This document shows positions 30,301 to 38,809 of a stretch of DNA of 64,000 bases, piece by piece. How positions within the stretch are numbered: position 1 is the stretch's first letter; every line of letters starts with the position of its first letter. The DNA comes from Clostridium sp. BNL1100 (GTDB lineage: Bacteria > Bacillota > Clostridia > Acetivibrionales > DSM-1351). Location of the stretch: assembly GCF_000244875.1 (NCBI RefSeq), contig NC_016791.1, positions 1,733,501 to 1,797,500 on the forward strand. The letters are read 5' to 3'. Both the position numbers and the translations under genes were made by a program. Under the pieces are notes generated by a model. It saw only the letters and a program-made list of their open reading frames with translations, was not told the DNA's origin and made no database searches.

Positions 30301-30560
30301 ATTGGGAAGATTACTTTAAATTTTTCGACCAACTTATCAAAGCTGATTCATCGTTTGTAAAATCTTTATTTGAGGAAATAAGTTTAGTAAATTTGATGAA
30401 AAGTTGGACAGATAAAATCAATTCTCCACGATACCCAGCTAATAAACAGAAAAAAGCTTTGCATGGATTTCAAAGATTACTTTTAATAATAGAGAAGTTT
30501 ACTGATGATGCAGAGTTAAAGGAGATTATTATATGCATCAAATCCATGGTTATGATATAA
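27312..30560 (+). CDS. SIR2 domain-P-loop NTPase protein (putative antiphage effector)
   Basis: A 1082-residue protein. The N-terminal SIR2-like domain (about 1-225) keeps the NAD-binding signature LGAGISFEAGLP, the segment VVSFNWDDLLEMAW, KPHGD and GYSESDSNI, so it may be an active NAD-degrading enzyme. A P-loop NTPase follows, with Walker A ESDPGCGKS near residue 308 and Walker B VYIIDDAQQ near 357. The last ~600 residues are helical with no recognised domain, possibly a sensor. The layout resembles SIR2-STAND type defence ATPases that deplete NAD on infection. It starts the three-gene operon 27312-34985; the GTG at 27312 follows AGGAAGGAAGG. Confidence 0.82.
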   Translation: MINIDALLSNLVNETRVHGAIAILGAGISFEAGLPLYNQLAPLIWQVVDEFPDIKDKYKCDRTLPAKLIIGDETENLKNTFNFIEINPQAALRFKELFKILNDNHHSKPSISHQYLCQLIHAGYFKIVVSFNWDDLLEMAWKRLYGTHINDNRYNLLKPHGDVCNLNTKWIFPNSPGELNGSYKELIHLAVTNSPSTLIIVGYSESDSNIVDQLIEPNETKNKVFRISPSATDSIPLRASEALNSIVNKLLPKETNPWTRLDFSNQVGLEHAIMGYRLQSSDVLACPRLPQFSEAKCKLEQAHSVIIESDPGCGKSITAYQLAYDFLISGWEAVKFDNTKLISCSDVKLDNDGYKTVYIIDDAQQLDRNIINKLLGYANSTQKVIIAQTHTFEFPFESVTISKEQSVKAIYDFYLKNKSTVISIVAQSNENIGRKIGDFYMDTPFEYVLNLASQEQTPWLFNYSIRGGWENTKTQYSIAKEHKCSDLLLTLIAFKQIISLDKRVEKNWLIESAQKWEYSSEWCNDCLTFIFQKKMILSLDEIRTMHLQAAIRVIVCFVINHSIEECQLLYELIKSEMLNKRTPLQGVLWFFNLLFAFETGDQIRYHILKSEYCYLLLDRCIKQTGSSSILYAAYVIDNVIHRDGHIKYREIYEKYGDILKIWMEQVDNDTAYPLSLILNNMINEDVNWKIKWVESINTTSILRKLKDINTKYLYDWAQFINRFSVLQNRGWKNKFYSELPKQEIESSLSKTDYNHIGGMLKMIYTLLQFDKVYGHKKFMDNLAIINQALTYNFSETLSNLGLDFLIYICGENLFDIGHPDKLQKQSAKAFINCITPQMITDCLITGTPRDYERLYRFIYEIHRYDPEKMKSAIYAIDFKILDKQTIDLWKVQPREFIMLINMLSIYRLKEVDSWIFSHCKDMDFLRPVLVASSPKSVEQFLSEEKDVLLVEDRENRWDSCAFAVKKIKAYNKGICKEVLHKNGDRIKKSILELTPLDWEDYFKFFDQLIKADSSFVKSLFEEISLVNLMKSWTDKINSPRYPANKQKKALHGFQRLLLIIEKFTDDAELKEIIICIKSMVMI

Positions 30561-30595
30561 CAATTTCTAAAGCAAATAAGTTGGAGAGTTATATA

Positions 30596-30658
30596 ATGAA
30601 GACTATTATTAAAATTTTTATGTATGGGAAACAGGCGCCAAGGAGGTATATATGCTAG
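30596..30658 (+). CDS. Possible 20-residue leader peptide overlapping the next gene start
   Basis: ATG at 30596 with GGAG upstream encodes 20 residues and stops inside the first codons of the following gene, covering its ribosome site. This could couple translation of the two large NTPase genes, but it may be chance. Confidence 0.25.
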   Translation: MKTIIKIFMYGKQAPRRYIC

Positions 30659-33600
30659 AGCTAAATGATTTGATTATTAAAATTAATACTGAAACGTCAA
30701 TACTTTTTTTAGGACAAGAGTATGAAAAAGGTTTGTATGTTGCAGAATTAAAAAAATTGCTGCCAGATAGTATAATTAAAAAAATATTTGTGAATGAGGA
30801 ATTTTTATTATACTCAAATTTAATTGACTCAATTATTGACTATTGTGAAGAAGAACCCCACCAACAAGAGGTAGTTCTTGATTGTATGATAAGGGCAGAA
30901 GAAACGATTGCTGACAATAGATTTACTTTGTTAAGTTCAATGGGGTGGTGTGGGGTTGTTACATCATTAATGAACCAATTGCCTGGTTTTTCTGATTTAC
31001 GATTGGTTCTATCTAGATTGGATATTAAGAATGATTATTTTTCTCGGAAAAAGCCATATATAACTTACTTGTTTGGTAAAGCTGGAAGTGATAAAGTTAG
31101 TATTCCCATAACATATGAAAATAAAATGGCCGCTCTTGCTAGAAAAAATGAGTTTTGGAGTAAAATAACTACTCGTTTAAAAATGAGTGGGGTACTAGTT
31201 ATAGATGGATGGAATCCACAAAACGATTGGATAACTGATGATGATTTAAATACGTTTATAACTTTTCCAGAGAATAGTATATATTTTTTTAGCGTAACTG
31301 AATATATAAAAAGTCTCAAATCAATAAAAAAGCTTGTATCAAAAAAAATCGTTAACTTGTATGATGAAAACTTATATGACGTATTATGTAAATCTGGTTA
31401 TGAGACTTTCGGTTCTTTGCAGTCTGACGATAATACAGAAGTTAGCGGAGTAGAAATAACAATTGATTCTGTTAATGATAAAATGGATAGCTCAATTCAA
31501 TATTTAAGTTATCAAACTATTAATCAATTAGATGCTTCTGTAAATATATTGGATAATACGATTTTAGATAATCCAGATTATATAAATAGAGAAGAGTATT
31601 TTATGAGGTTTTTATCAACAGAGAATGGTGTGCCACTTTGGGGCGGATATGCATCAGGATTTTATTTTAGGAGAGACATAGATGATGAATTGTTTGAAAA
31701 AGTTGAAAAGCAACTAAGAAATACTGATCCAGCTAAAAGCCACGTTGTGTTATTGGAGGGAAGTAATTCTTCTGGAAAAACGACGACTTTAGGTAATTTG
31801 GCATATCGTATTCGTATAAAGAAAAAGTACCCAGTTGTTTATATTACTTCAAGGATGAAGGAAGAAGAACAATATGAGGATTTAGAACGATTAATAAAAA
31901 ACCATATCAATGCTAAAATGGGAGCACGTAAGACCGTAATTATTTGGGATAAAAATACCTATGCAAAAGATGATGTATATGAAAATATGCGAAAAAATTT
32001 AGAAGAATGCAATGTTGTAATTGTAGGAAGTAGATATATTGTTAATGATAAGTCCGTAGAATCAAATGATAATTTTGAAACAGTTTCCTTAGATGATTAT
32101 TTACATGAGGCAACAGAATTAATTGCTCTTCGTCAATCGTTAAAAACAATTTCGACCAGATGTGCAGATAACTTTGAGCAGATTGTGAAAAAAATCAAGT
32201 GCGTTTCAGATCAAGCAAGAGAACCTGAATATATGTATAAATTCAACTCCTATAGTAATAAAGGTAATTGGTTTTTGTTGATATTTTACAGATTGTTTGA
32301 GGAATTACATGATATCCAAAAAAGATCAGTTCGAAATGAGGCAAGTTTGGCTCAGGAAAGTTTTGTAAAGCTTTTAAAAGATTATTCCCTTAAAAAATTT
32401 AATGAAGGTACATTTTCTAAAATGTATGAGATATTAGGATTTAATAGACCTGATAATACGGGATACTATACGGAGAAGGTTTCTGAAATCTTTAATATGA
32501 TAGCGGTGGCTGGAAAGTATGGATTGGAACTTCCAGCTATGGTGGTATATAGAGCCTATAAAAGTTTAGTTGGTGATTGGCAGAATTTTATTCAGAATAT
32601 TGAGCGTAATAGTGTTATAGATATCAATTTGCATGAAGACGGTATAATGATGATCTATTTTCGGAGAGCATTAGAAGCATCATTATTTTTGGAACAGCAA
32701 GCGGCTAGTTATGAAGAACTTTTAGAATTAGAAGTAAATAGTTTACTTTTGGTAATCCGTAATACAAACTTTTATGATATGGATGGTGTAGATAGTGAGG
32801 CACTGCAAATTGTAAATTTAATAAGAAGATTTGGACCCAATGGGCCTGAGCCTACTAGATATAAAAAGTATTTTTATAAAATTGCAGAGGTAATTAATGA
32901 GGTAAATAGTGAAGTAAATGACGAGGCAATATTAGTAGCTAGTCACATGGTAAGAGAAGCATTTTGTGGGGATCCTAGGGATAATAGTGAAAACGTAATA
33001 TTATTAAATGCAAGAACTAGGCTTCGTAAAGCAATTAATAAATATGGTAATAAAACTAAGTCGCAACAATTGGTAAGATTGAAGGTTGAAATATCTGCGA
33101 ATTTATTAAAAAGCATTCCTAATGAGGGTTGTATTACTGAAATTGAACGCGAAATTTTCAATGAATTGGAGATGCATCTTGAATCAGTAATGGAAATTAA
33201 TATTACAAGATTTTCAGTAGGCGTGTTTCTGGATGCTTTGTTAAGAGTGTATGATATTGAAAACAATAATAGAATAAAAGCTAAAATTTTAAGCCGTATG
33301 TTACAAATAGTTGATACTGTAAACGATAGTCAGTTTACTATATTTGGAGATAATATCCATAATAAAATATTAACTGTACTATCATATGCTCAAAAATATA
33401 GTGAGATTGAGGAAGAAAATAAGAAATTACTAGAAGAAGGCTCAGATGTTGGAATATATAGGCAAGTTATGAAGATATTAAAAGACTATTCTCCTATAAC
33501 TACTCCAAATGAGGATGAAAAGATACGTATTTTAGCAGCAATAAAAATTCTAGAAGAGAACTTTCAAATTGTAAGAAATAAACCAAGATCACTTTATTTA

Positions 33601-34128
33601 TATATTAGACTATTATGGATAGAATTTACAGGATTTCCACCTTTTACGGAAAAGCAATTTATAGCTTTAGATAATGAAAGATGGAGGAAACTTAGTAATT
33701 TATGTGAACTTTACATTGGTAATGAGGAGTCTCAAAAGAAACCATTTCCATACTTTATATTAGAGATGTATAATTTTAATAATGGCAGTATAAAGCCTTT
33801 TAAAGAAGTCACTGAGATAACACGTGAGTTTAGAAATCATTATTCTGCATATGTTACATATGCCATAATGTGCGATGAATATGGAAATCCTATAAAAGAA
33901 AATATAGAATTAAAAAGAAGTACAAACAGAAGATCTGAATATTCTGCAGTTTTTAATAATATAAAGTATCAAGGAATTGAGGCATATTTTAAGGATTCTA
34001 ACTTTAAAGAGATAATTGATATAAGTGATGGTAGAAAGATAAAATCAGCATTAATTGGTTTCAATCTATATGGTCTTGTTGTATATGGTGAAAATGACTT
34101 GTATAGTCAGATAGGAGGGAGGAAATAA
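30652..34128 (+). CDS. Large NTPase with a degenerate SIR2-like N-terminus
   Basis: A 1158-residue protein. Its first ~230 residues show the pattern of a SIR2-fold region (ILFLGQEYEKGLYV, ITYLFGKAGSDK, SGVLVIDGWNPQNDW) but without the GAG and HG catalytic motifs of the upstream protein, so it may be an inactive partner or a distinct domain. A P-loop NTPase follows with Walker A EGSNSSGKTT (about 369-378) and a Walker B-like strand VIIWDK (about 429). The remaining ~600 residues are helical and unassigned. ATG at 30652 has AAGGAGG; the gene overlaps the next by one base (TAATG). Second gene of the putative defence operon. Confidence 0.7.
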   Translation: MLELNDLIIKINTETSILFLGQEYEKGLYVAELKKLLPDSIIKKIFVNEEFLLYSNLIDSIIDYCEEEPHQQEVVLDCMIRAEETIADNRFTLLSSMGWCGVVTSLMNQLPGFSDLRLVLSRLDIKNDYFSRKKPYITYLFGKAGSDKVSIPITYENKMAALARKNEFWSKITTRLKMSGVLVIDGWNPQNDWITDDDLNTFITFPENSIYFFSVTEYIKSLKSIKKLVSKKIVNLYDENLYDVLCKSGYETFGSLQSDDNTEVSGVEITIDSVNDKMDSSIQYLSYQTINQLDASVNILDNTILDNPDYINREEYFMRFLSTENGVPLWGGYASGFYFRRDIDDELFEKVEKQLRNTDPAKSHVVLLEGSNSSGKTTTLGNLAYRIRIKKKYPVVYITSRMKEEEQYEDLERLIKNHINAKMGARKTVIIWDKNTYAKDDVYENMRKNLEECNVVIVGSRYIVNDKSVESNDNFETVSLDDYLHEATELIALRQSLKTISTRCADNFEQIVKKIKCVSDQAREPEYMYKFNSYSNKGNWFLLIFYRLFEELHDIQKRSVRNEASLAQESFVKLLKDYSLKKFNEGTFSKMYEILGFNRPDNTGYYTEKVSEIFNMIAVAGKYGLELPAMVVYRAYKSLVGDWQNFIQNIERNSVIDINLHEDGIMMIYFRRALEASLFLEQQAASYEELLELEVNSLLLVIRNTNFYDMDGVDSEALQIVNLIRRFGPNGPEPTRYKKYFYKIAEVINEVNSEVNDEAILVASHMVREAFCGDPRDNSENVILLNARTRLRKAINKYGNKTKSQQLVRLKVEISANLLKSIPNEGCITEIEREIFNELEMHLESVMEINITRFSVGVFLDALLRVYDIENNNRIKAKILSRMLQIVDTVNDSQFTIFGDNIHNKILTVLSYAQKYSEIEEENKKLLEEGSDVGIYRQVMKILKDYSPITTPNEDEKIRILAAIKILEENFQIVRNKPRSLYLYIRLLWIEFTGFPPFTEKQFIALDNERWRKLSNLCELYIGNEESQKKPFPYFILEMYNFNNGSIKPFKEVTEITREFRNHYSAYVTYAIMCDEYGNPIKENIELKRSTNRRSEYSAVFNNIKYQGIEAYFKDSNFKEIIDISDGRKIKSALIGFNLYGLVVYGENDLYSQIGGRK

Positions 34129-34985
34129 TGGATACTCCTATCTATTCAGATGATCAATTTATTGATAAAGATGACGCTTTACAAAAATATATTATAAAGT
34201 TACTATCTGAATCTACTATAAAAGATATTAATAGTAGATTAACCTTTGTCAATCACGGAATATATATTTTTTCACAATACAGAGAAAAAAGATATATAAT
34301 TAATGGTTTTGCAGAAGATCTTTTTTGGACAATGACAAGTAGGCTTTATGTGTTACTACATGACTGTGGTACTAGAGTTATAAAGTGTATTTTACAGGTA
34401 ATCCATAATGATGGAAAACAGATATTAAAACCGTTCTTAGTGACTTCTGATACAGATATCGTACTCTTTGATAGGGCTAATAAATTCATTGATGATATAA
34501 AGATATTGAGGAATTCAGAACAGCATTGTATGAAGTTAGATAGTATAGTAGATGAGGCAAATGAACGTAAGTGTAAAATAATATTAAAGAAAATATGTGG
34601 AAATGAGATCCCAAAAACTCAAAATGAATGGGGAAAATGTATTCATTGGATTTTGGATAACTGTAATAATATGTATGTCCTGCTAAATGAACGATTGTTG
34701 TTTGCAGAAAAAAATGCAACCGAGTCACAAAAACAATATCTATTGGGAGGATATTATAGTTGTTTAGAAGAATACTACGAAGGTAATCAAGTTATGTTTA
34801 ATGTTATTTGTGAAATTTTTCGTACAAGGCATAAGCCTTTCAACAAAATTTATATACAAGCGATAGTTAGTAGAGATACCCACCAAATCATAAATAAGTT
34901 TATGGAATTGATCAAATCTTCGCCTTTGAGAGTAGATCCTTATAAAGTTGTTTTGCAAGCGGCGGATTTTTACATAAAAATATAG
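34128..34985 (+). CDS. Unknown protein with HEPN-like RN-x3-H motif
   Basis: A 285-residue, mainly helical protein with no recognised full-length family. Residues 127-138 read LRNSEQHCMKLD: an R128-N-x3-H133 motif of the kind that forms the active site of HEPN RNases, in a context (followed by ...LD.I) also seen in HEPN-like proteins. This is a motif observation, not a domain assignment. The ATG overlaps the stop of the preceding NTPase gene by one base, so the two are translationally coupled and probably form a complex or toxin/regulator pair. It closes the operon with 27312 and 30652. Confidence 0.6.
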   Translation: MDTPIYSDDQFIDKDDALQKYIIKLLSESTIKDINSRLTFVNHGIYIFSQYREKRYIINGFAEDLFWTMTSRLYVLLHDCGTRVIKCILQVIHNDGKQILKPFLVTSDTDIVLFDRANKFIDDIKILRNSEQHCMKLDSIVDEANERKCKIILKKICGNEIPKTQNEWGKCIHWILDNCNNMYVLLNERLLFAEKNATESQKQYLLGGYYSCLEEYYEGNQVMFNVICEIFRTRHKPFNKIYIQAIVSRDTHQIINKFMELIKSSPLRVDPYKVVLQAADFYIKI

Positions 34986-35139
34986 GTAAATATTCAGCAC
35001 TGCTATTTTATTAAAAATTTAGCTGTAATTTAAAGATTATTATTCAAATACAGTATAGAATATTTAGACTCTAGTCCTTATTTATAAATATTAAAAATTA
35101 TAACATTATTAGAAAACATACGAAATAGAGGTGATCTTA

Positions 35140-36168
35140 TATTAGATATTTTAAATATTTTTCCAGATATTCAGATGAAAGAAAAATTTATGATACTATT
35201 AAAGCCTCAATTTAATGAGCATAGATATATTATTCAAAAATGGGTCGATGGAATTAGTGATAGAGACAATAAAATAGTCAAATAATTTCAAATTACATTT
35301 CACTCGAGTTTTGGGAATTTTTTTATTGGCTCTATTTAAAGAGTTTGGATTTGAATTAGATCAGACACATGCTAGACCTGTTTTTATTATTAAAAAACCA
35401 GAAGAATATACATTGAAGCTGTTGTATCAAATATCAAGGCAGATTGGAGTCCCAGAAGAAACGAGGGGCTTGTTAACTTGGTCGTATGAACTTAGTGCCA
35501 CTACATAAGGCTTATCATTATTAATCCAATCACATTTAACATAATTCTGAACATATTTATTTCTCTTTGATAAAATGGCATTAGCTTGACGAATTATAGC
35601 TTCATCCAAAACTTTATAATAATCGGTCTGTTCCTACGGTGGTATAAACATGGACATAAATCTAACTATGGAAGAGAGTACATCTATCCGATGATGGCTT
35701 TATTATACGGAAAGTATTTTTGACCGGAAAAGAAAAATATGAAGTAAGAGATTCAATTAAAAAGGTTGGGAGAGATGAAGATATTCCTATCGGAATTTTT
35801 AATAATCCTGAATACACAATATTTCGGCTATTTTATATACAAGCACAGTTTCTGTTGGGAAAATAACTTCTTTAAATGTATCAAACGGTGGAAGCTCGCT
35901 TAATAATGTATACAGCCTATACAGAGATTATGAAGGTAAAATGTGCCATATAAATTGAATATTGTTTGTTCACAATCACCAGAATATTTATCTGATGGAA
36001 TTTCCATCTTTCATAAACCAAATGCAAAAAATATTCTTCCATTAGCTATTTGCTATTTCATATATTACACAATACTATGGAGATGTAGCTGGAATAGTAA
36101 CGTTGTCAAACTCACCTACACTGGTTGTTAGGACGAATTTTCCAAAGGTTTTGTATGAGGTTTTATAA
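35140..36168 (+). pseudogene. Decayed PD-(D/E)XK-like nuclease gene with an internal inversion
   Basis: Pieces of one long protein can be read across three frames. The N-terminal part runs from LDILNIFPDIQMKEK through a nonsense codon at about 35283 and frameshifts to RPVFIIKKPEEY and, in another frame, IEAVVSNIKAD, a pattern like the PDF...xEA core of restriction-type nucleases (first Asp changed to Val). From about 35477 to 35663 the coding strand switches to minus (ILSKRNKYVQNYVKCDW, KPYVVALSSYDQVN), then returns to plus (YGREYIYPMMALLYGKYF, LYTSTVSVGKITSLNVSNGG) and ends with RTNFPKVLYEVL at 36168. The gene is non-functional: it has stops, frameshifts and an inverted middle. Its original role was probably defence or restriction. 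Confidence 0.75.
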
Positions 36169-36172
36169 AATA

Positions 36173-36303
36173 GTTGTAAAATTTATGCCTTCGAATTATA
36201 TATAATGTACTTATCGTTTTGTATTATTAAAATAAAGTTGTAAAATTTCACATGAAATACTCGCTACTTTAACACCTAAATTGATAAAAATGTTGTGAAA
36301 TTT
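36173..36303 (+). repeat. Three short direct repeats, GTTGTAAAATTT type
   Basis: GTTGTAAAATTT at 36173-36184 and 36237-36248 and GTTGTGAAATTT at 36292-36303, spaced 64 and 55 bases apart. The rest of 36169-36395 holds only a 14-codon ORF (36334, with AAGGAG) and no supported gene. Confidence 0.45.
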
Positions 36304-36395
36304 GACTATTAACTTGTGATTAAGGAGAAGTGTATGGAAACAAAAAACCCACTCCAACAAATTCTATTGGAACTTTAAGGATTCCAAATCAATTA

Positions 36396-36451
36396 ACTTG
36401 ACAAATATATTATACTTTCCACTTGACAAGTAAATACTTAATATATATACT
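36396..36451 (+). promoter_or_regulatory. Consensus promoter and repeated ACTTGACAA element
   Basis: TTGACA (36423-36428), a 17-base spacer and TATACT (36446-36451) form a near-perfect promoter for the HTH protein gene at 36471. The 9-mer ACTTGACAA occurs at 36396 and again at 36421, overlapping the -35 box, 25 bases apart, and could be a repressor site. Confidence 0.65.
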
Positions 36452-36470
36452 GTAATTGAGGTGACAAATT

Positions 36471-37523
36471 ATGGGAAATAGCTTTAGGAAAAAATTGATG
36501 GATAACGTTATAACTTCTGCAGAAGCAGCGGAAATGTTAGAAGTTACTAAACAGGCGGTTAACTTGTACGTTAAAGAGGGAAAGATTGAAAGTTTAAGAA
36601 ATACTCCAAATGGTACTTTGTTTTTTAAACCTGATATCGAAGCATTTAAAGAAAGGATTAAAAAGCCTGCAGGAGTTAAAAAATATAAAAGTGACTCAGG
36701 CATTACAGTTAAAAGTTTGAAGTTTTTTGATGAAAATATCGGTAAACTATCTGAAATAGCGGCTGTATTCATATTCTTCAATGACTTCGATGCGATTTTA
36801 GATGGATTCTTTGATGTGGAAGAAGAGTTTGAATTAAATGGCTTGAAAAGAGTTGTGAACCCAACATGTGTAATTAGAGATATAAATGGGGATGAGATTT
36901 GGTTGGCCGGTGTGACATGTGGTTATGGTGGTGAAGGCCCTAGGGGTACAAAGACTATCTTTAGAAGCCTTGGTGTCGGTGAAGATATTATTGAAAAAGT
37001 AAGTTATCATCATGTTATAAAACTGTTTAGGGATGGTAGTGATTGGGAAGTTGTTTGTCATGGTTCAAGGTTAAACAATGTAGTGTCTTATTTTGAACCT
37101 AGTGCTGAAATATATTATTTCGCTAACAGGCTTGTCCTCGTTGAGACTGGGTTTAAAAGGTGGGATGAAAACCCAATCGTACTACTTGATAAATATGGTT
37201 CCTTTATTCCTGATCCTAAAGAAATTAATATTTTTGAAACTGATAAACAAGCTATAGAATATGGCTATTTTATTAATGAGATCGTAACTGCTAGAAGAAC
37301 AGCTTATAAAATGATTATTACAGATCAGAGCGGAAGACAGCTTTGGCTTAATACACATATAGACGGTAAAGTATCTATTGGAAAGCAGGAAAAAGTTATT
37401 AATGCCATTAAATATCTTGGGTTTGATGACATAAAGGAAGATGGACTTCCTGATAAAATAAAAGCCTGGTTGAAAAAAGACATTTTGAAAATACCACCTC
37501 AACCATTATCCCTAATTAAATAG
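36471..37523 (+). CDS. Helix-turn-helix (excisionase/MerR-like) protein with unknown C-terminal domain
   Basis: A 350-residue protein. Residues 9-62 form an excisionase-type winged helix (ITSAEAAEMLEVTKQAVNLY, then a variable wing and FFKPDIEAFKERIKK), a DNA-binding fold shared by MerR regulators and Xis proteins. The C-terminal ~280 residues contain GVTCGYGGEGPRGT and several aromatic strands, with no recognised family. The strong promoter with duplicated ACTTGACAA just upstream suggests autoregulation. It sits alone between decayed genes within the island and could control island excision or a lost neighbour; neither is shown. Confidence 0.7.
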   Translation: MGNSFRKKLMDNVITSAEAAEMLEVTKQAVNLYVKEGKIESLRNTPNGTLFFKPDIEAFKERIKKPAGVKKYKSDSGITVKSLKFFDENIGKLSEIAAVFIFFNDFDAILDGFFDVEEEFELNGLKRVVNPTCVIRDINGDEIWLAGVTCGYGGEGPRGTKTIFRSLGVGEDIIEKVSYHHVIKLFRDGSDWEVVCHGSRLNNVVSYFEPSAEIYYFANRLVLVETGFKRWDENPIVLLDKYGSFIPDPKEINIFETDKQAIEYGYFINEIVTARRTAYKMIITDQSGRQLWLNTHIDGKVSIGKQEKVINAIKYLGFDDIKEDGLPDKIKAWLKKDILKIPPQPLSLIK

Positions 37524-37637
37524 ATGACTACTAGGGAACTTGAAGATGTTAAGCATGAATATAGGCTTCAAGTTTTAACTTTTGATAAATGTGAATGGGA
37601 TTGGGTATATGCAAAAGACTTCATTCCTGCCACTTAA
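37524..37637 (+). CDS. Small ORF of 37 residues, unknown
   Basis: ATG follows the stop of the HTH gene immediately (TAGATG). It encodes a charged, Trp-containing 37-residue peptide (MTTRELEDVKHEYRLQVLTF...) ending at the base of a terminator. It may be a genuine small second cistron or the tail of a deleted gene. Confidence 0.35.
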   Translation: MTTRELEDVKHEYRLQVLTFDKCEWDWVYAKDFIPAT

Positions 37638-37695
37638 AGTTCTAATACATTATTATAGTTCTACAACTTTAATATTAATTTTAGAACTTTTTTTA
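37637..37695 (+). terminator. Terminator after the HTH gene
   Basis: AAGTTCTAA (37637-37645) pairs with TTAGAACTT (37681-37689), followed by TTTTT. Confidence 0.7.
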
Positions 37696-38280
37696 TGAAT
37701 CAACATTGTACGAAGGTTTTAATTTACTAATAAAGGAATACGTAAGACACTACAATAAGCTGGTAATGAAAGAATTTTATGATTACCAGTTTTCAGATGG
37801 TACAACAAAAAAATTAAAGATATTGATTTTTTGAATAATTGTTGTGTATTTATAATAAGTAAGAATAAAAATATTGATAAGGATGAAGATAGTGTCTTGA
37901 TATATAATTACTAAAAACCTAATGTAATGCCAGATGAGATGTTGCATAATGAGGCAATAAGAATGGACTGCAAAAAGAGGCTATAATCTCAGAACTTATC
38001 GGGTCTATATTGCACGCAATTATACTCAATATAAACACATAAGTAATTTTATTAAAAATATTTTAAAGCTATAGAGCAAAAAGACTGAAAGAATATGATT
38101 TCTAGTAATAGAACATGAGCTTCCAATTATGTTTATGACGTGTTGTAAAAATAGCTTTACATTAGGCTATAATTAACAGTTCAACCAAGGTGTTAAATGG
38201 AATCATTTGAAAACAGTTAGTTAATATGATTGTATAAGAATCATATGCTGATCAGCAAAAAAGATTGTAGGACTATATAG
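37696..38280. other. Coding debris without an intact gene
   Basis: Short protein-like stretches interrupted by stops, for example EYVRHYNKLVMKEFYDYQFS followed by DGTTKKLKILIF on the plus strand at about 37738-37840. No complete gene, RNA or repeat was recognised. Confidence 0.4.
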
Positions 38281-38760
38281 ATGGAAATACAACGGGGAAA
38301 ATTATCATCTCTAGAAGTCAGAGGATTACTACTAGACACCCTTTCATACGAAGAAAACGATATTGATTCTGGAGGAAGAACATTTAAAATGTATGGGGAT
38401 CAAGGAACACAAGGCAATCTGTACAATTTAGCTGAAAAATTGGCTATAAAACTAGGTATGATACCACATGCAATTGATGTTTCTTTAGTAGCATGGGGAG
38501 CATAAGGATATACGCTACATGCAGGAAGTACTACTAATTTTAGTATAGATGATATTAATAAAATATTCGAACGTTCCATCTACTTTTAAATCAAGGTATT
38601 ATTGCTCCGGGAGCAGTTGGAAGTTATGCTTATTATAATGAGTAAGAGTACTGAGCTTTAGGTAACGCTAATGATAGGCAGTTCAAGTAACTGAATGCTT
38701 TGGCAATTAGTATAATGTTAACACTAATCACAAAGCGTAGGATGGTTTCAGGAAATATGT
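38281..38760 (+). pseudogene. Decayed gene of unknown family
   Basis: The frame starting at 38281 (74 codons, no ribosome site) ends at a TAA after DVSLVAWGA, but the same frame continues as GYTLHAGSTTNFSIDDINKI before a second stop. A shifted frame then gives LLNQGIIAPGAVGSYAYYNE. The pieces read as one protein with a nonsense mutation and frameshifts. Function not recognised. Confidence 0.5.
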
Positions 38761-38809
38761 CGACATTATAAACAGACTTTGCGTAGGGAGAGTATGAAAG
38801 GTAACATAT

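Noticed and set aside
36173-36303. Possible CRISPR array
   Set aside because: Only three 12-base imperfect repeats with unequal, AT-rich spacers; no cas genes anywhere in the window.
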